Positions 52,360 to 60,836 of a stretch of 64,000 nt of DNA are shown piece after piece (position 1 is the stretch's first letter; every line of letters starts with the position of its first letter). Under the pieces are notes generated by a model, which was not told the origin of the DNA, did not search any database, and saw nothing but the letters and a program-made list of their open reading frames with translations. Source of the stretch: Streptomyces albireticuli (GTDB lineage Bacteria > Actinomycetota > Actinomycetes > Streptomycetales > Streptomycetaceae). A program made the position numbers and the translations under genes. The stretch lies in NCBI RefSeq assembly GCF_021228125.1, contig NZ_JAJQQS010000005.1, positions 62,001 to 126,000 of the forward strand, in the 5' to 3' direction.

Positions 52360-53817
52360 GTGACCGAGCAGCCCGCGCCCGAGAACCCCGAAGGTGACGA
52401 GCCGATCAAGCAGCGGAAGAACGGCCTCTACCCGGCCGTCTCCGACGAGCTTGCCGCCAGTATGAAGTCGGGCTGGGCCGACACCGAGCTGCGCGATCTG
52501 CAGCCCATCGCCCAGGCCGCCGAGACCGCCCGCCGCCGCGCCGACCTCTCCGCCCGCTTCCCCGGCGAGCGTCTGGTGATCCCCGCGGGCAATCTGAAGA
52601 CCCGCTCCAACGACACGGAGTACAGCTTCCGCGCGTCCACGGAGTACGTCTACCTCACCGGCGACCAGACCCAGGACGGCGTGCTCGTCCTGGAGCCGGC
52701 CGGTGCCCAGGGCCACGAGGCCACGCTGTACCTGCTGCCGCGCTCGAACCGCGAGAACGGCGAGTTCTGGCTCGACGGCATGGGCGAGCTGTGGGTCGGC
52801 CGCCGGCACAGCCTCACCGAGGCCGAGCGGCTCTACGGCATGCCCTGCGCCGACGTCCGCGAGCTCACCGGCGCCCTGCGCGAGGCCACCGGCCCCGTCC
52901 GCGCCGTCCGCGGCCACGACGCCGGCGTCGAGGAGGCCCTGACCGACAAGGTCACCGCCGAGCGCGACGAGGAGCTGCGCGTCTTCGTCAGCGAGCAGCG
53001 GCTCGTGAAGGACGCCTTCGAGATCGCCGAGCTCCAGAAGGCCGTCGACTCCACGGTCCGCGGCTTCGAGGACGTCGTGAAGGTCCTCGACAAGGCCGAG
53101 GCCACCTCGGAGCGCTACATCGAGGGCACCTTCTTCCTGCGCGCCCGCGTCGAGGGCAACGACATCGGCTACGGCTCCATCTGCGCCGCCGGCCCGCACG
53201 CCACCACCCTGCACTGGGTGCGCAACGACGGCGCGGTCCGCTCCGGCGAGCTGCTCCTGCTGGACGCCGGTGTGGAGACGCACACCCTCTACACCGCCGA
53301 CGTCACCCGCACGCTGCCGATCAACGGCACGTACACCGACCTCCAGCGCAAGATCTACGACGCCGTGTACGAGGCCCAGGAGGCCGGCATCGCGGCCGTG
53401 AGGCCGGGCGCCAAGTACCGCGACTTCCACGACGCCGCCCAGCGCGTCCTCGCCGAGAAGCTCGTCGAGTGGGGCCTGGTCGAGGGCCCGGTCGAGCGCG
53501 TCCTGGAGCTCGGCCTCCAGCGCCGCTGGACGCTGCACGGCACCGGCCACATGCTCGGTCTGGACGTCCACGACTGCGCCGTGGCCCGTACGGAGACGTA
53601 CGTGGACGGCGTCCTGGAGCCGGGGATGGTGCTGACCGTCGAGCCCGGTCTGTACTTCCAGGCCGACGACACCACCGTGCCGGAGGAGTACCGCGGCATC
53701 GGCGTCCGGATCGAGGACGACATCCTCGTCACCGACGACGGCAACCGGAACCTCTCCGCCGGGCTGCCGCGCACGTCCGCGGCCGTCGAGGCGTGGATGG
53801 CCGGCCTCAAGGGCTGA
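52360..53817 (+). CDS. Xaa-Pro aminopeptidase (aminopeptidase P)
   Basis: A 485-residue M24B metallopeptidase. GTG 52360 follows GAGGAGGAAA, a strong ribosome site. The N-terminal creatinase-like domain (about 60-230) contains STEYVYLTGDQTQDGVLVL. The pita-bread catalytic domain shows LLLLDAGVETHTLYTADVTR (two Asp ligands), HGTGHMLGLDVHD (His), LTVEPGLYF (Glu) and GIGVRIEDDILVT (Glu). All five metal ligands are present. It removes residues in front of proline from peptides in the cytoplasm. Confidence 0.95.
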   Translation: MTEQPAPENPEGDEPIKQRKNGLYPAVSDELAASMKSGWADTELRDLQPIAQAAETARRRADLSARFPGERLVIPAGNLKTRSNDTEYSFRASTEYVYLTGDQTQDGVLVLEPAGAQGHEATLYLLPRSNRENGEFWLDGMGELWVGRRHSLTEAERLYGMPCADVRELTGALREATGPVRAVRGHDAGVEEALTDKVTAERDEELRVFVSEQRLVKDAFEIAELQKAVDSTVRGFEDVVKVLDKAEATSERYIEGTFFLRARVEGNDIGYGSICAAGPHATTLHWVRNDGAVRSGELLLLDAGVETHTLYTADVTRTLPINGTYTDLQRKIYDAVYEAQEAGIAAVRPGAKYRDFHDAAQRVLAEKLVEWGLVEGPVERVLELGLQRRWTLHGTGHMLGLDVHDCAVARTETYVDGVLEPGMVLTVEPGLYFQADDTTVPEEYRGIGVRIEDDILVTDDGNRNLSAGLPRTSAAVEAWMAGLKG

Positions 53818-53842
53818 CCCCCGCGCCCCCGCCCGTGCCCGT

Positions 53843-53880
53843 GAGCAGCGGCCCGTCGTACGGACGACGGGCCGCTGCTC
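53843..53880. terminator. Bidirectional terminator (17-bp perfect stem)
   Basis: GAGCAGCGGCCCGTCGT (53843-53859) and its complement (53864-53880) flank a 4-nt loop, between the convergent aminopeptidase and SDR genes. Confidence 0.85.
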
Positions 53881-53883
53881 CGT

Positions 53884-54645
53884 TCAGCGGGTGGTGTAGC
53901 CGCCGTTGATGAAGAGCGTCTGGCCGTTGAGCCACCAGCCGTCCGTGAGCAGGAACTTCACATACGGCGCGATGTCCTCGATCTTCGTCAGGTCGCCGTT
54001 CATGGCCGACGACTTGTGGTACGCGATCGAGTCGTCCGTCTCGGCCGGGTAAAAGAACCCGGTGTCCATCGGGCCCGGGGCGATGTTGTTGACGGAGATG
54101 TTCCGGCCGAACAGCTCCTTGGACAGTGCCCGGGTGAAGTGCTCGACGGGTGCCTTGCTGCCGGCGTAGACGGAGTACAGGCCGGTGTAGGCGGCGAGCA
54201 GCGAGGTCACGATGGTGACGATCTTGCCGCCGTCCTCCAGGCGCTTCGCGGCCTCCCGCATCATGAAGTACGCCGCCTTGCAGTTGACGGCGAACATCTT
54301 GTCGAACTCCTCCTCGGACGTCTCGGTCATCGGTTTCTTGATGACCATGCCCGCGGTGTTCACCATGCAGTCGACCTTGCCGAACGCCCCGACGGCGGCG
54401 TCGAACAGCCCCTCGACCCCGGCCACCTTGGTCAGGTCCGCGCCGTGGACGACCGCCTTGCCGCCGGCGGCCTCGACCTCGGCGGCGGTCTTCTCCGCGC
54501 CGTCCTTGGAGGACGGGCTGTTGTAGTGGACGACGACCTTGGCGCCCTCGGGGGCGATCTCCTTGGCGATGAGGCTGCCGAGGTTGCGCGAGGCGCCGCC
54601 GATGACGACGACCTTGTCCTTGAGGCTGTGGGTGGGGGTGGGCAC
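53884..54645 (-). CDS. SDR family oxidoreductase
   Basis: A 253-residue classical short-chain dehydrogenase. The cofactor site is VVVIGGASRNLGSLIAKEIA (an altered GxxxGxG), followed by VNTAGMVIKKP (NNAG-like) and the active site with Ser in TIVTSLLAAYTG and Tyr-x3-Lys in YSVYAGSKAPVEHFTRAL. It ends LFINGGYTTR, as in the FabG-like group. A GTG at 54645 is the start. The substrate is unknown. Confidence 0.92.
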   Translation of the reverse strand: MPTPTHSLKDKVVVIGGASRNLGSLIAKEIAPEGAKVVVHYNSPSSKDGAEKTAAEVEAAGGKAVVHGADLTKVAGVEGLFDAAVGAFGKVDCMVNTAGMVIKKPMTETSEEEFDKMFAVNCKAAYFMMREAAKRLEDGGKIVTIVTSLLAAYTGLYSVYAGSKAPVEHFTRALSKELFGRNISVNNIAPGPMDTGFFYPAETDDSIAYHKSSAMNGDLTKIEDIAPYVKFLLTDGWWLNGQTLFINGGYTTR

Positions 54646-54880
54646 GGGCGTCTCCCGGGGCGTGGGGTGCGGGTGGTGCCCACGCTATGAGCGGGGGTGC
54701 GGTGACGCCTGTGGGCGGCGGCCACATGGGTGGAGGCCGGGGCGGAATCGCCCTCTGCTGCCCACGCCCCTGCCCCTGCCGCCCCTGCTGTCCCTGCCGC
54801 CCTGCCGCCCTGCCGCCCTGCTCGAACGTCCTCTGTCGCAGGACGGACAGGATGCCGCTCGGCATCGGGGGCCGGGTCCG

Positions 54881-54940
54881 GGTTCAGGTCCGGGTTCAGG
54901 TCCGGGTTCAGGTCGAGGTTCAGGTCGAGGTTCAGGTCCA
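54881..54940. repeat. 12-bp tandem repeat x5
   Basis: Five head-to-tail copies of GGTTCAGGTCCG/GGTTCAGGTCGA/CCA lie in the 321-bp gap before the response regulator stop. Another CTGCCGCCC-type repeat precedes them at about 54777-54820. No gene is seen here. Confidence 0.85.
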
Positions 54941-54966
54941 GGTCCGGGGGGCCTGACCCCGGCGCG

Positions 54967-55620
54967 CTACCCGCCCAGGCCCGCGTCCCGCGCCAGCAGC
55001 GCGGCCTGCACGCGGTTCTCGCACTCCAGCTTCGCCAGGATCCGGCTCACGTACGTCTTCACCGTGGCCTCGCTCATATGGATCCGCCGCCCCGCGTCCG
55101 CGTTGGACAGCCCCTCGCCGAGCAGGGCCAGCACCTCGCGCTCCCGCTCGCTGAGGGCGGCCACGCGGGCGCGGGCCCGGGCGGCCCGGCCGGTGTCGGG
55201 GGCGTGCACCAGGGAGTCCGCGACGTGCCGGGTCGCGGCGGGCGACAGATAGGCGTCGCCCGCGGCCGCCGCGCGGACGGCGCCGATCAGCTCGCCCGGC
55301 GCCGAGTCCTTCAGCAGGAATCCGGCCCCGCCCTGGCGGAGGGCCCGCAGGACGTTCTCGCGCTCGCCGAAGGTCGTCAGGATCAGCGCCCGGACGCCGG
55401 GGGCCGTCCGCCGGAGTTCGGCGAGGGCGTCGAGCCCGTCCATCACCGGCATCCGGATGTCGAGCAGCGCCACGTCGACCAGGTGGCGGCGGGCCAGCTC
55501 GACGGCCTCCCGCCCGTCCGGCGCCTCCGCCACGACCTCGATGTCTTCGGCCGACGTGAGGATCATCCGGATGCCCGCCCGGATGAGGGGTTCGTCATCG
55601 GCGATGAGGACGCGGATCAC
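54967..55620 (-). CDS. LuxR/NarL-family response regulator
   Basis: A 217-residue response regulator. The receiver domain has IRVLIADDEPLIRAGI (acidic pocket), the phosphorylatable Asp in VALLDIRMPVMDGL, Thr in ALILTTFGE and Lys in GFLLKDSAPGEL. The C-terminal LuxR helix-turn-helix covers LSEREREVLALLGEGLSNAD to EATVKTYVSRILAKL. It is 16 nt downstream of the histidine kinase gene and is its partner. Confidence 0.94.
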   Translation of the reverse strand: MIRVLIADDEPLIRAGIRMILTSAEDIEVVAEAPDGREAVELARRHLVDVALLDIRMPVMDGLDALAELRRTAPGVRALILTTFGERENVLRALRQGGAGFLLKDSAPGELIGAVRAAAAGDAYLSPAATRHVADSLVHAPDTGRAARARARVAALSEREREVLALLGEGLSNADAGRRIHMSEATVKTYVSRILAKLECENRVQAALLARDAGLGG

Positions 55621-55636
55621 CTGGTCTCCCGGTCAC

Positions 55637-57337
55637 TTAATTCTTGACGTGGAACTCACGCTTGTCGGCCAGTTTCCCGTCCTTGAAGCAGAAGCGGTAA
55701 ACCGTGTCCGTGCTCAGGCCCTGCGAGGTGTCGGTGGACAGCAGGACCAGGCACTTCATCCCCTGCGGGTCGTCCGGCAGCCCCTTCGTCACCTCGGAGG
55801 TGAGGAAGGACTTGCCCGACGGCAGCCGGTCGCGCACCTGCGCCTCGTCCTCGCCGACCCGCACCGAGTTGTAGACGCGCGGCTCGACCATCGTCTTGTC
55901 GGCCTCCTCGAAGACCATGCCCACGCCGATGACGGCCGCCACCACGAGCCCGACCAGGACGACCAGGGCGACGCCGCAGCCGATCAGGCAACCGTTTCTC
56001 TTCTTGTCCCTCACGATGTTCCCGAACTCCTCGCGCGGTTCCGACCAGTCGATGACCGGTCCACCGTCGCCCGGCGGGACGCCCGGAAGCTGCTGCCGGA
56101 AGTCGTCGTCCGCGTCGACGAAGGTCGCCTCGCGGGCCTCCTTCGTCTCGTACGGGATCACCCCGGCGAGCCGGAAGCCGTCCTCGACCGGTCCCGCGTG
56201 GACCATGCCGCCGACGAGCCGGGCCCGCTCCCGCAGCCCGGTGAGCCCCTGGCCGCCGCTGACGGGCGCCGCCCGCTCCCCGGCGCCGTCCGGCACGGTG
56301 CCGTTGGCGACCTCCACGACCAGGGCGTCCGGCTCGTAGCGCAGGCTCACGGAGATCCGGGCGCCGGGCGCGTGCTTGTAGGCGTTCGTCAGCCCTTCCT
56401 GGGCGATGCGGTACGCGGCGTGGTCGGCGGTCGGGGCCAGCCGGCGCGGCTCGCCCGTCCGGGTGAAGGTGACCTTGGCGCCGGCGGCCACCGCCGACTC
56501 GACGAGGCCCTCGATGCCGGCCACCGCGCGGGACACGGGCTCGCTCTCCTCGGCGACGCCGGGGTCCTTGAGGATGCCGACGACCTCGCGCAGCTCGTGC
56601 ATCGCGGCCACCGACGCCTCGCGCAGCACCCCGACGGCCTCCCTCTGCCGCCCGGTCAGCTCCGGGTCGACCTCCAGGGCGCCGGTGTGCACGCTGATGA
56701 GGGCGAGCTGATGGCCGAGGCTGTCGTGCATGTCGTGGGCGATGCGCTGTCGCTCGCGCATCCGCGCCTGCCCGGCGATCATCCGGCGCTCGCGGAGCAG
56801 CTGGGCGTTGCGCTCCCGCAGGGTCTGGAGCAGAGTCCGGCGCTGGGTCCAGTACCGGCTGGTGAGGCCGGGGACCACCGAGGTCACCAGGAAGAGCAGG
56901 GTGCCGAGGGTGAGGACCAGGACGAAGGACTGGCGGAGCTGGAGCAGGCCGAGGGCCAGGTCCACGACGAAGGCCGCGCAGAACGTCAGCAGGGCCCGTA
57001 CGGCCCCGTCGATCCTGCGTCCGGCGGACCAGCTGGCCAGGATGAGGACCAGCATCCCGCCGCCGCTCAGCGAGGACAGGGCGGCCGCGGCGATCAGCAC
57101 GGTGCCGGGCAGGGCCCTGCGCACCAGGGAGAGCAGCACGACGGCGACGGTCACCGCCGCGATGCGTACGGGACCGTTGCCCTCAAGCCATTCGGTGCCC
57201 GCGGCGAGCGCCGCGAGCGTGAGGGCCAAGGCGCACTCCCAGGCCAGCCGCCGCCGCGTCCACTGGCCGGGGTCCACCAGCCGCCGCCACAGGCCATGGG
57301 CCCACGTTCTCGCCTCAGCCCAGGTTGTCGCCTTCAT
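55637..57337 (-). CDS. Histidine kinase with extra C-terminal membrane segment and outer domain
   Basis: A 566-residue NarL-type kinase. Five or so hydrophobic helices lie in residues 30-165. The HisKA_3 dimerisation box is RQRIAHDMHDSLGHQLALI (phosphorylated His), and a HATPase domain with HAAYRIAQEGLTNAYKHAPG and GQGLTGLRERARLVGG follows, to about residue 400. Unusually, a further transmembrane helix (CLIGCGVALVVLVGLVVAAV, about residues 450-470) leads to about 90 extracytoplasmic residues with VRVGEDEAQVRDRLPSG, reminiscent of the BamE/SmpA fold. It pairs with the response regulator just downstream. Confidence 0.9.
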   Translation of the reverse strand: MKATTWAEARTWAHGLWRRLVDPGQWTRRRLAWECALALTLAALAAGTEWLEGNGPVRIAAVTVAVVLLSLVRRALPGTVLIAAAALSSLSGGGMLVLILASWSAGRRIDGAVRALLTFCAAFVVDLALGLLQLRQSFVLVLTLGTLLFLVTSVVPGLTSRYWTQRRTLLQTLRERNAQLLRERRMIAGQARMRERQRIAHDMHDSLGHQLALISVHTGALEVDPELTGRQREAVGVLREASVAAMHELREVVGILKDPGVAEESEPVSRAVAGIEGLVESAVAAGAKVTFTRTGEPRRLAPTADHAAYRIAQEGLTNAYKHAPGARISVSLRYEPDALVVEVANGTVPDGAGERAAPVSGGQGLTGLRERARLVGGMVHAGPVEDGFRLAGVIPYETKEAREATFVDADDDFRQQLPGVPPGDGGPVIDWSEPREEFGNIVRDKKRNGCLIGCGVALVVLVGLVVAAVIGVGMVFEEADKTMVEPRVYNSVRVGEDEAQVRDRLPSGKSFLTSEVTKGLPDDPQGMKCLVLLSTDTSQGLSTDTVYRFCFKDGKLADKREFHVKN

Positions 57338-57405
57338 GGTCGGCAGCCTAGGCAGAGTTCCCGGACCGGGTCGTCTACCGAAGGTCTACGACCGTCGCGA
57401 CCAAA

Positions 57406-57479
57406 GTAGGGACCGAAGCGGGGATCTACGTAGCGATCTGCATAGCGATCTACGTAGCGACCCGCGTAGGGACCGAAGC
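57406..57479. promoter_or_regulatory. 12-bp repeat array upstream of the kinase gene
   Basis: Four 12-bp units (GATCTACGTAGC, GATCTGCATAGC, GATCTACGTAGC, GACCCGCGTAGG) run from 57423 to 57470, each with a CTACGTAG-like palindrome. They are flanked by direct copies of GTAGGGACCGAAGC at 57406 and 57466, 60 bp apart. The array starts about 85 bp before the kinase start codon and is a plausible autoregulatory binding site. Confidence 0.6.
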
Positions 57480-57562
57480 CGGCCCGGCCCGTGGGACCGG
57501 CCCGTGGGGGGCGGGAGGGGGGTGCCGGGCAGGCCCCACCCTGCCCGCTGCCCGTCCGCCGG

Positions 57563-57745
57563 TTACTTGTCGGCGGTGAGGACGCCCGCCTGGCCCCAGC
57601 TGTCGGCGGGGGTCTCGTGGATCCAGACCTGCACGGCGTCGGCCGGGATCTGGTAGGCGTCGACGAACGCGTCGGTGATGCGCTGGACGAGGTCCCGCTT
57701 GAGCTCGACGGTGCGGGGGCCCTGCTGGACGGTGACGATGGGCAT
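57563..57745 (-). CDS. 4-oxalocrotonate tautomerase family protein
   Basis: A 60-residue tautomerase. ATG 57745 has GAGGAGG upstream and leaves Pro as the second residue, which becomes the catalytic N-terminal proline after Met removal (MPIVTVQQGPRTVELKRDLV). The conserved WIHETPADSWG near the end is typical. It probably acts on enol or dienol substrates, though the natural one is unknown. It is encoded between the LysR regulator and the two-component system. Confidence 0.92.
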   Translation of the reverse strand: MPIVTVQQGPRTVELKRDLVQRITDAFVDAYQIPADAVQVWIHETPADSWGQAGVLTADK

Positions 57746-57860
57746 GGGGGTGCCTCCTCGATCGGCGGTGCGGCCCGGCCGTTCCGGGTCGTTCACCGGT
57801 GTGACACCAGTCCATCGCGCCGGCGCCCCGGGACCTAGAAGCACTCGGACCACACAGCGA

Positions 57861-58745
57861 TCACGAATCGTGATCGGCGCAGGCGGCCAGCAGGGTGCCG
57901 AGCGCGGCGGGCGGGGAGACGGGGTGCACGGCCAGCGCGGTCGGCAGGGAGAGCCCCTCGCCGCGTACGGGCAGGAAGGCCACGCGGCTCGTGCGCAGCT
58001 GCCGGGCGTGCGAGGCGTAGACCACGGTCCACATGGGTGAGGCGGCGCCGATCGCGGCCAGGGTGTCCTGGAGGCTGCTCGACCGGGGGCCGGGCACGGG
58101 CGCGAAGCCCGCGTCCCGGCAGGCCGAGACGACCAGGTCGACCAGGGGCGGGTTGTTGCGGCGGTCGGTGAGCCGCAGCGGCAGCTCGGCCAGGTCCGCG
58201 AGGGCGACGTCGGGGGCCGCGGCCAGGGGGTGCCGGGCGGGCAGGGCCACCACCAGCTGGTCCTGCCAGACGGGTATCAGCCGCACCCCGGGGTGCTCCT
58301 CGGGGGCGCGGACGAACGCGGCGTCCAGGCGGCCCGCGGCGACCTGCTCCAGCCGTGACCGCACGGGGGCCGCGAGGAGCTCGACGCCCAGCTCCGGGGC
58401 GTGCCGGGCGAGCGATTCCAGCACCCGGTCCAGGTGGTCGCCGAGCCCGGTGCTGGTGCCCAGGCGGAGGGTGGCGGCGCGGCCCGCCGTCAGTTCGGCG
58501 GCGACGGCGCGCGCCCGTTCCTCGGCCGCGAGCACGGACCGGGCCTCGGGCAGGAAGCGCTCTCCGGCGGGAGTGAGGCGGACATGGCGTGGCGAGCGGT
58601 CGAAGAACTCGACCCCGAGCTCCCGTTCCAGCCGGCGGACCTGCTGGCTCACGGCGGACTGCACGATGTGCAGCCGCTCGGCCGCCCGGCCGAAGTGGAG
58701 TTCCTCGGCGACGGTGACGAAATACCGGAGCTGACGCAGTTCCAC
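57861..58745 (-). CDS. LysR family transcriptional regulator
   Basis: A 294-residue LysR regulator. The winged helix-turn-helix is at the N terminus (MELRQLRYFVTVAEELHFGR, then AAERLHIVQSAVSQQVRRLE). The effector domain runs from about residue 90 (TLRLGTSTGLGDHLDRVLES). GTG 58745 is the start; a much longer open frame upstream is spurious. The likely target is either the neighbouring tautomerase or the phosphopantetheinyl transferase unit upstream (inference). Confidence 0.93.
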   Translation of the reverse strand: MELRQLRYFVTVAEELHFGRAAERLHIVQSAVSQQVRRLERELGVEFFDRSPRHVRLTPAGERFLPEARSVLAAEERARAVAAELTAGRAATLRLGTSTGLGDHLDRVLESLARHAPELGVELLAAPVRSRLEQVAAGRLDAAFVRAPEEHPGVRLIPVWQDQLVVALPARHPLAAAPDVALADLAELPLRLTDRRNNPPLVDLVVSACRDAGFAPVPGPRSSSLQDTLAAIGAASPMWTVVYASHARQLRTSRVAFLPVRGEGLSLPTALAVHPVSPPAALGTLLAACADHDS

Positions 58746-58864
58746 GGGTCCGACCAGCCTCTTCTCGGTGTCCAGGGACCACCGAGTATGCGCGTTCCGG
58801 CCCGTCCGGCGATCGAGGGCACCGCTCGGCGGCGCGGGAGGGGGCCGGGGGCGGCGCCCCTCGG

Positions 58865-59581
58865 TCACGGCGAGGGGCGGGGCGGGGAACAAGCCCGCAA
58901 CAGCACCGAAGTCCGTACGTACGGACCCACCGTGCCGATCCGTCCGGTCGCGGTCGTACCGCGCGGCAGCAGGCCGCCGACGGTGTCGAAGGCCAGCCGG
59001 CCGTCCTCCAGGAAGGCCACCTCCACCTCGTGGAAGGTCGGCTCCCGCCCCGCGTCCAGGGCCGAGAACGCCTTGTAGAAGGCCTCCTTGGCCGAGAACA
59101 CGGCGGTCAGGCGCGCGCCGCCGGCCGGCCCGGGACGGAGCCGGGCGCGTTCGCGTTCGGTGCACACCAGGCGGGCGGCCGGGGCGCCGAGCCTGCCGAG
59201 CCGCTCGATGTCCACGCCGATGCCGAGGACGTCCTCGCGGACGGTCGCCAGGCACACCGCGACGTTGCCCTCGCAGTGGCTGATCGAGCCGCGTACCCCG
59301 GCGGGGAAGCGCGGCCGGCGGCCGTCGCGCAGCACCGGGCCCGGCCGCCCCAGCAGCCGCAGCGCCTCGGCGGCGGCGTGCCGGCCGGCCGTGAAGTCCC
59401 GGCGCCCGCCCGGCGAGCGGCCGGACAGCAGGTCGCGCTCCGCCGGGTGCAGCGCCTCCTCGGCGCCCTCGGCGCCCGCCCAGCGCAGCACGCCGACCGT
59501 GCCCTGGCCGGACGGGGCCGTGGGACGGCCCGTAGGGCGGCCCGGCGGACGCGGGCGGGCCGGCCGGGGCGCCCGCCTCAC
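58865..59581 (-). CDS. 4'-phosphopantetheinyl transferase (Sfp/EntD type)
   Basis: A 238-residue PPTase. The three motifs are GSISHCEGNVAVCLAT, VLGIGVDIERLG (Mg-binding Asp and Glu) and FSAKEAFYKAF (catalytic Lys and Glu). A GTG at 59581 overlaps the stop of the LLM gene (GTGA), so the two are co-translated. The first 40 residues are Arg/Pro-rich and probably not conserved. It activates carrier proteins of PKS, NRPS or fatty acid synthases, supporting the idea that a scaffold-making cluster adjoins this end of the window. Confidence 0.92.
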   Translation of the reverse strand: MRRAPRPARPRPPGRPTGRPTAPSGQGTVGVLRWAGAEGAEEALHPAERDLLSGRSPGGRRDFTAGRHAAAEALRLLGRPGPVLRDGRRPRFPAGVRGSISHCEGNVAVCLATVREDVLGIGVDIERLGRLGAPAARLVCTERERARLRPGPAGGARLTAVFSAKEAFYKAFSALDAGREPTFHEVEVAFLEDGRLAFDTVGGLLPRGTTATGRIGTVGPYVRTSVLLRACSPPRPSP

Positions 59582-60501
59582 GACGCGAAGTGCGGCAGCA
59601 CCTCGGAGGCGATGAGATCGAGGTGGTCCAGGTCGTCCAGGTCCAGCAGCCGCAGGTAGGCGCGCTCCGCGCCCGCCTCGGCGAAGCGCGCGATCTGCTC
59701 GGCAACCTGTGCCGGGGTGCCGCGGAAGGCGGTGTCGGGGAGCTCCTCGCCCGCCGCCTCGGCCCTGCGGGCGATCTCCGCGTCGTTCCGGCCCACGCAC
59801 ACGGACTGGATGACGGAGAAGCGCATGGCGTCCTCGCCGCGCCCGTTCTCGGCCAGCGCCTCGCGGATCCGCCCGTACTGCACGGCCGCCTGCTCGGGGG
59901 TGACGAACGCGGCGTTGTACTCGTCGGCGTACGCGGCGGCCAGCGCCGGGGTGCGGACCGCGCCCGTACCGCCGACGATCACCGGCGGGTGGGGGCGCTG
60001 GACCGGCGGCAGGGTGGGCTGGGCACCGGTCAGCGTGAAGTGCTCACCGGTGAAGTCGAAGCGCTGGTCGCCGGGGGTGGTCCAGAGACCGCGGATGATG
60101 CGCAGCTGCTCCTCCAGCCGGTCGAAGCGCTTGCCGGGGAACGGCATCGCGTAGGCCTGGTGCTCGCCCTCGAACCATCCGGCGCCGAGGCCGAGTTCGA
60201 CGCGTCCGCCGGACATCCCGTCCACCTGCGCGACCTGGATGGCCAGCTGACCGGGGGAGCGGAAGGTCGCCGGGCTCACGAGGGTGCCGAGGCGGATGCG
60301 CCGGGTGTCCCGGGCCAGGCCCGCCAGCGTCACCCACGCGTCCGACGGGCCGGGCGTACGGCCGTGCCCGCCGAACTGGAGGTAGTGGTCGGAGCGGAAG
60401 AGCGCGTCGAAGCCCAGGTCCTCGGTGGCCCGCGCGACGCGCAGCAGGGTGTCGTAGGAAGCCCCGCGCTCGGACGGCTCGGTGTGGATACGGAGCAGCA
60501 T
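59578..60501 (-). CDS. LLM class (F420-dependent-like) oxidoreductase
   Basis: A 307-residue luciferase-like barrel. Typical motifs are LGFDALFRSDHYLQFGG, RIRLGTLVSPATFRSPGQLA, GRVELGLGAGWFEGEHQAYA and PVIVGGTGAVRTPALAA. The end AERAYLRLLDLDDLDHLDL is rich in Leu/Asp. Such proteins use F420 or FMN for hydride transfer. Co-translated with the PPTase and divergent from the MFS exporter, it probably belongs to a biosynthetic pathway. Confidence 0.9.
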   Translation of the reverse strand: MLLRIHTEPSERGASYDTLLRVARATEDLGFDALFRSDHYLQFGGHGRTPGPSDAWVTLAGLARDTRRIRLGTLVSPATFRSPGQLAIQVAQVDGMSGGRVELGLGAGWFEGEHQAYAMPFPGKRFDRLEEQLRIIRGLWTTPGDQRFDFTGEHFTLTGAQPTLPPVQRPHPPVIVGGTGAVRTPALAAAYADEYNAAFVTPEQAAVQYGRIREALAENGRGEDAMRFSVIQSVCVGRNDAEIARRAEAAGEELPDTAFRGTPAQVAEQIARFAEAGAERAYLRLLDLDDLDHLDLIASEVLPHFAS

Positions 60502-60539
60502 GGCTGGACCCTTCGGTTGATCAGGCGTGGCGGTGGGTG

Positions 60540-60653
60540 GGGCGTGCCGGTTCGTGAGGCGTGCCGGTTCGTCGGAGCGTGCCCGTTCATGGCGCGTACC
60601 GGTTCATGGCGCGTACCGATTCGTGGCGCGTACCGATTCGTGGCGCGTACCGG
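60540..60653. repeat. 17-bp tandem repeat x6-7 in a divergent promoter region
   Basis: Units of GCGCGTACCGATTCGTG and close variants run from 60540 to 60653 (one unit is 18 bp, the last partial). They fill the left part of the 335-bp region between the LLM and MFS start codons. The right part, from 60660, contains no gene. Confidence 0.85.
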
Positions 60654-60836
60654 GCTTCCGGACGCACGGCTTTGCGATCGGCAACGTAGCCGCGCGGCCG
60701 TGTCGGTGCCCATGCCCCCAGAGATCCGCCCACTGCCTCTTTGGAGGCATCGCCTGTTCCCTGCGCGGTAATCGCGCCCGGCGGACGCGGCGCCGGCGGC
60801 TAGCGTCCGGGCTCGTCTACCTTGGAGGTTGCCACC

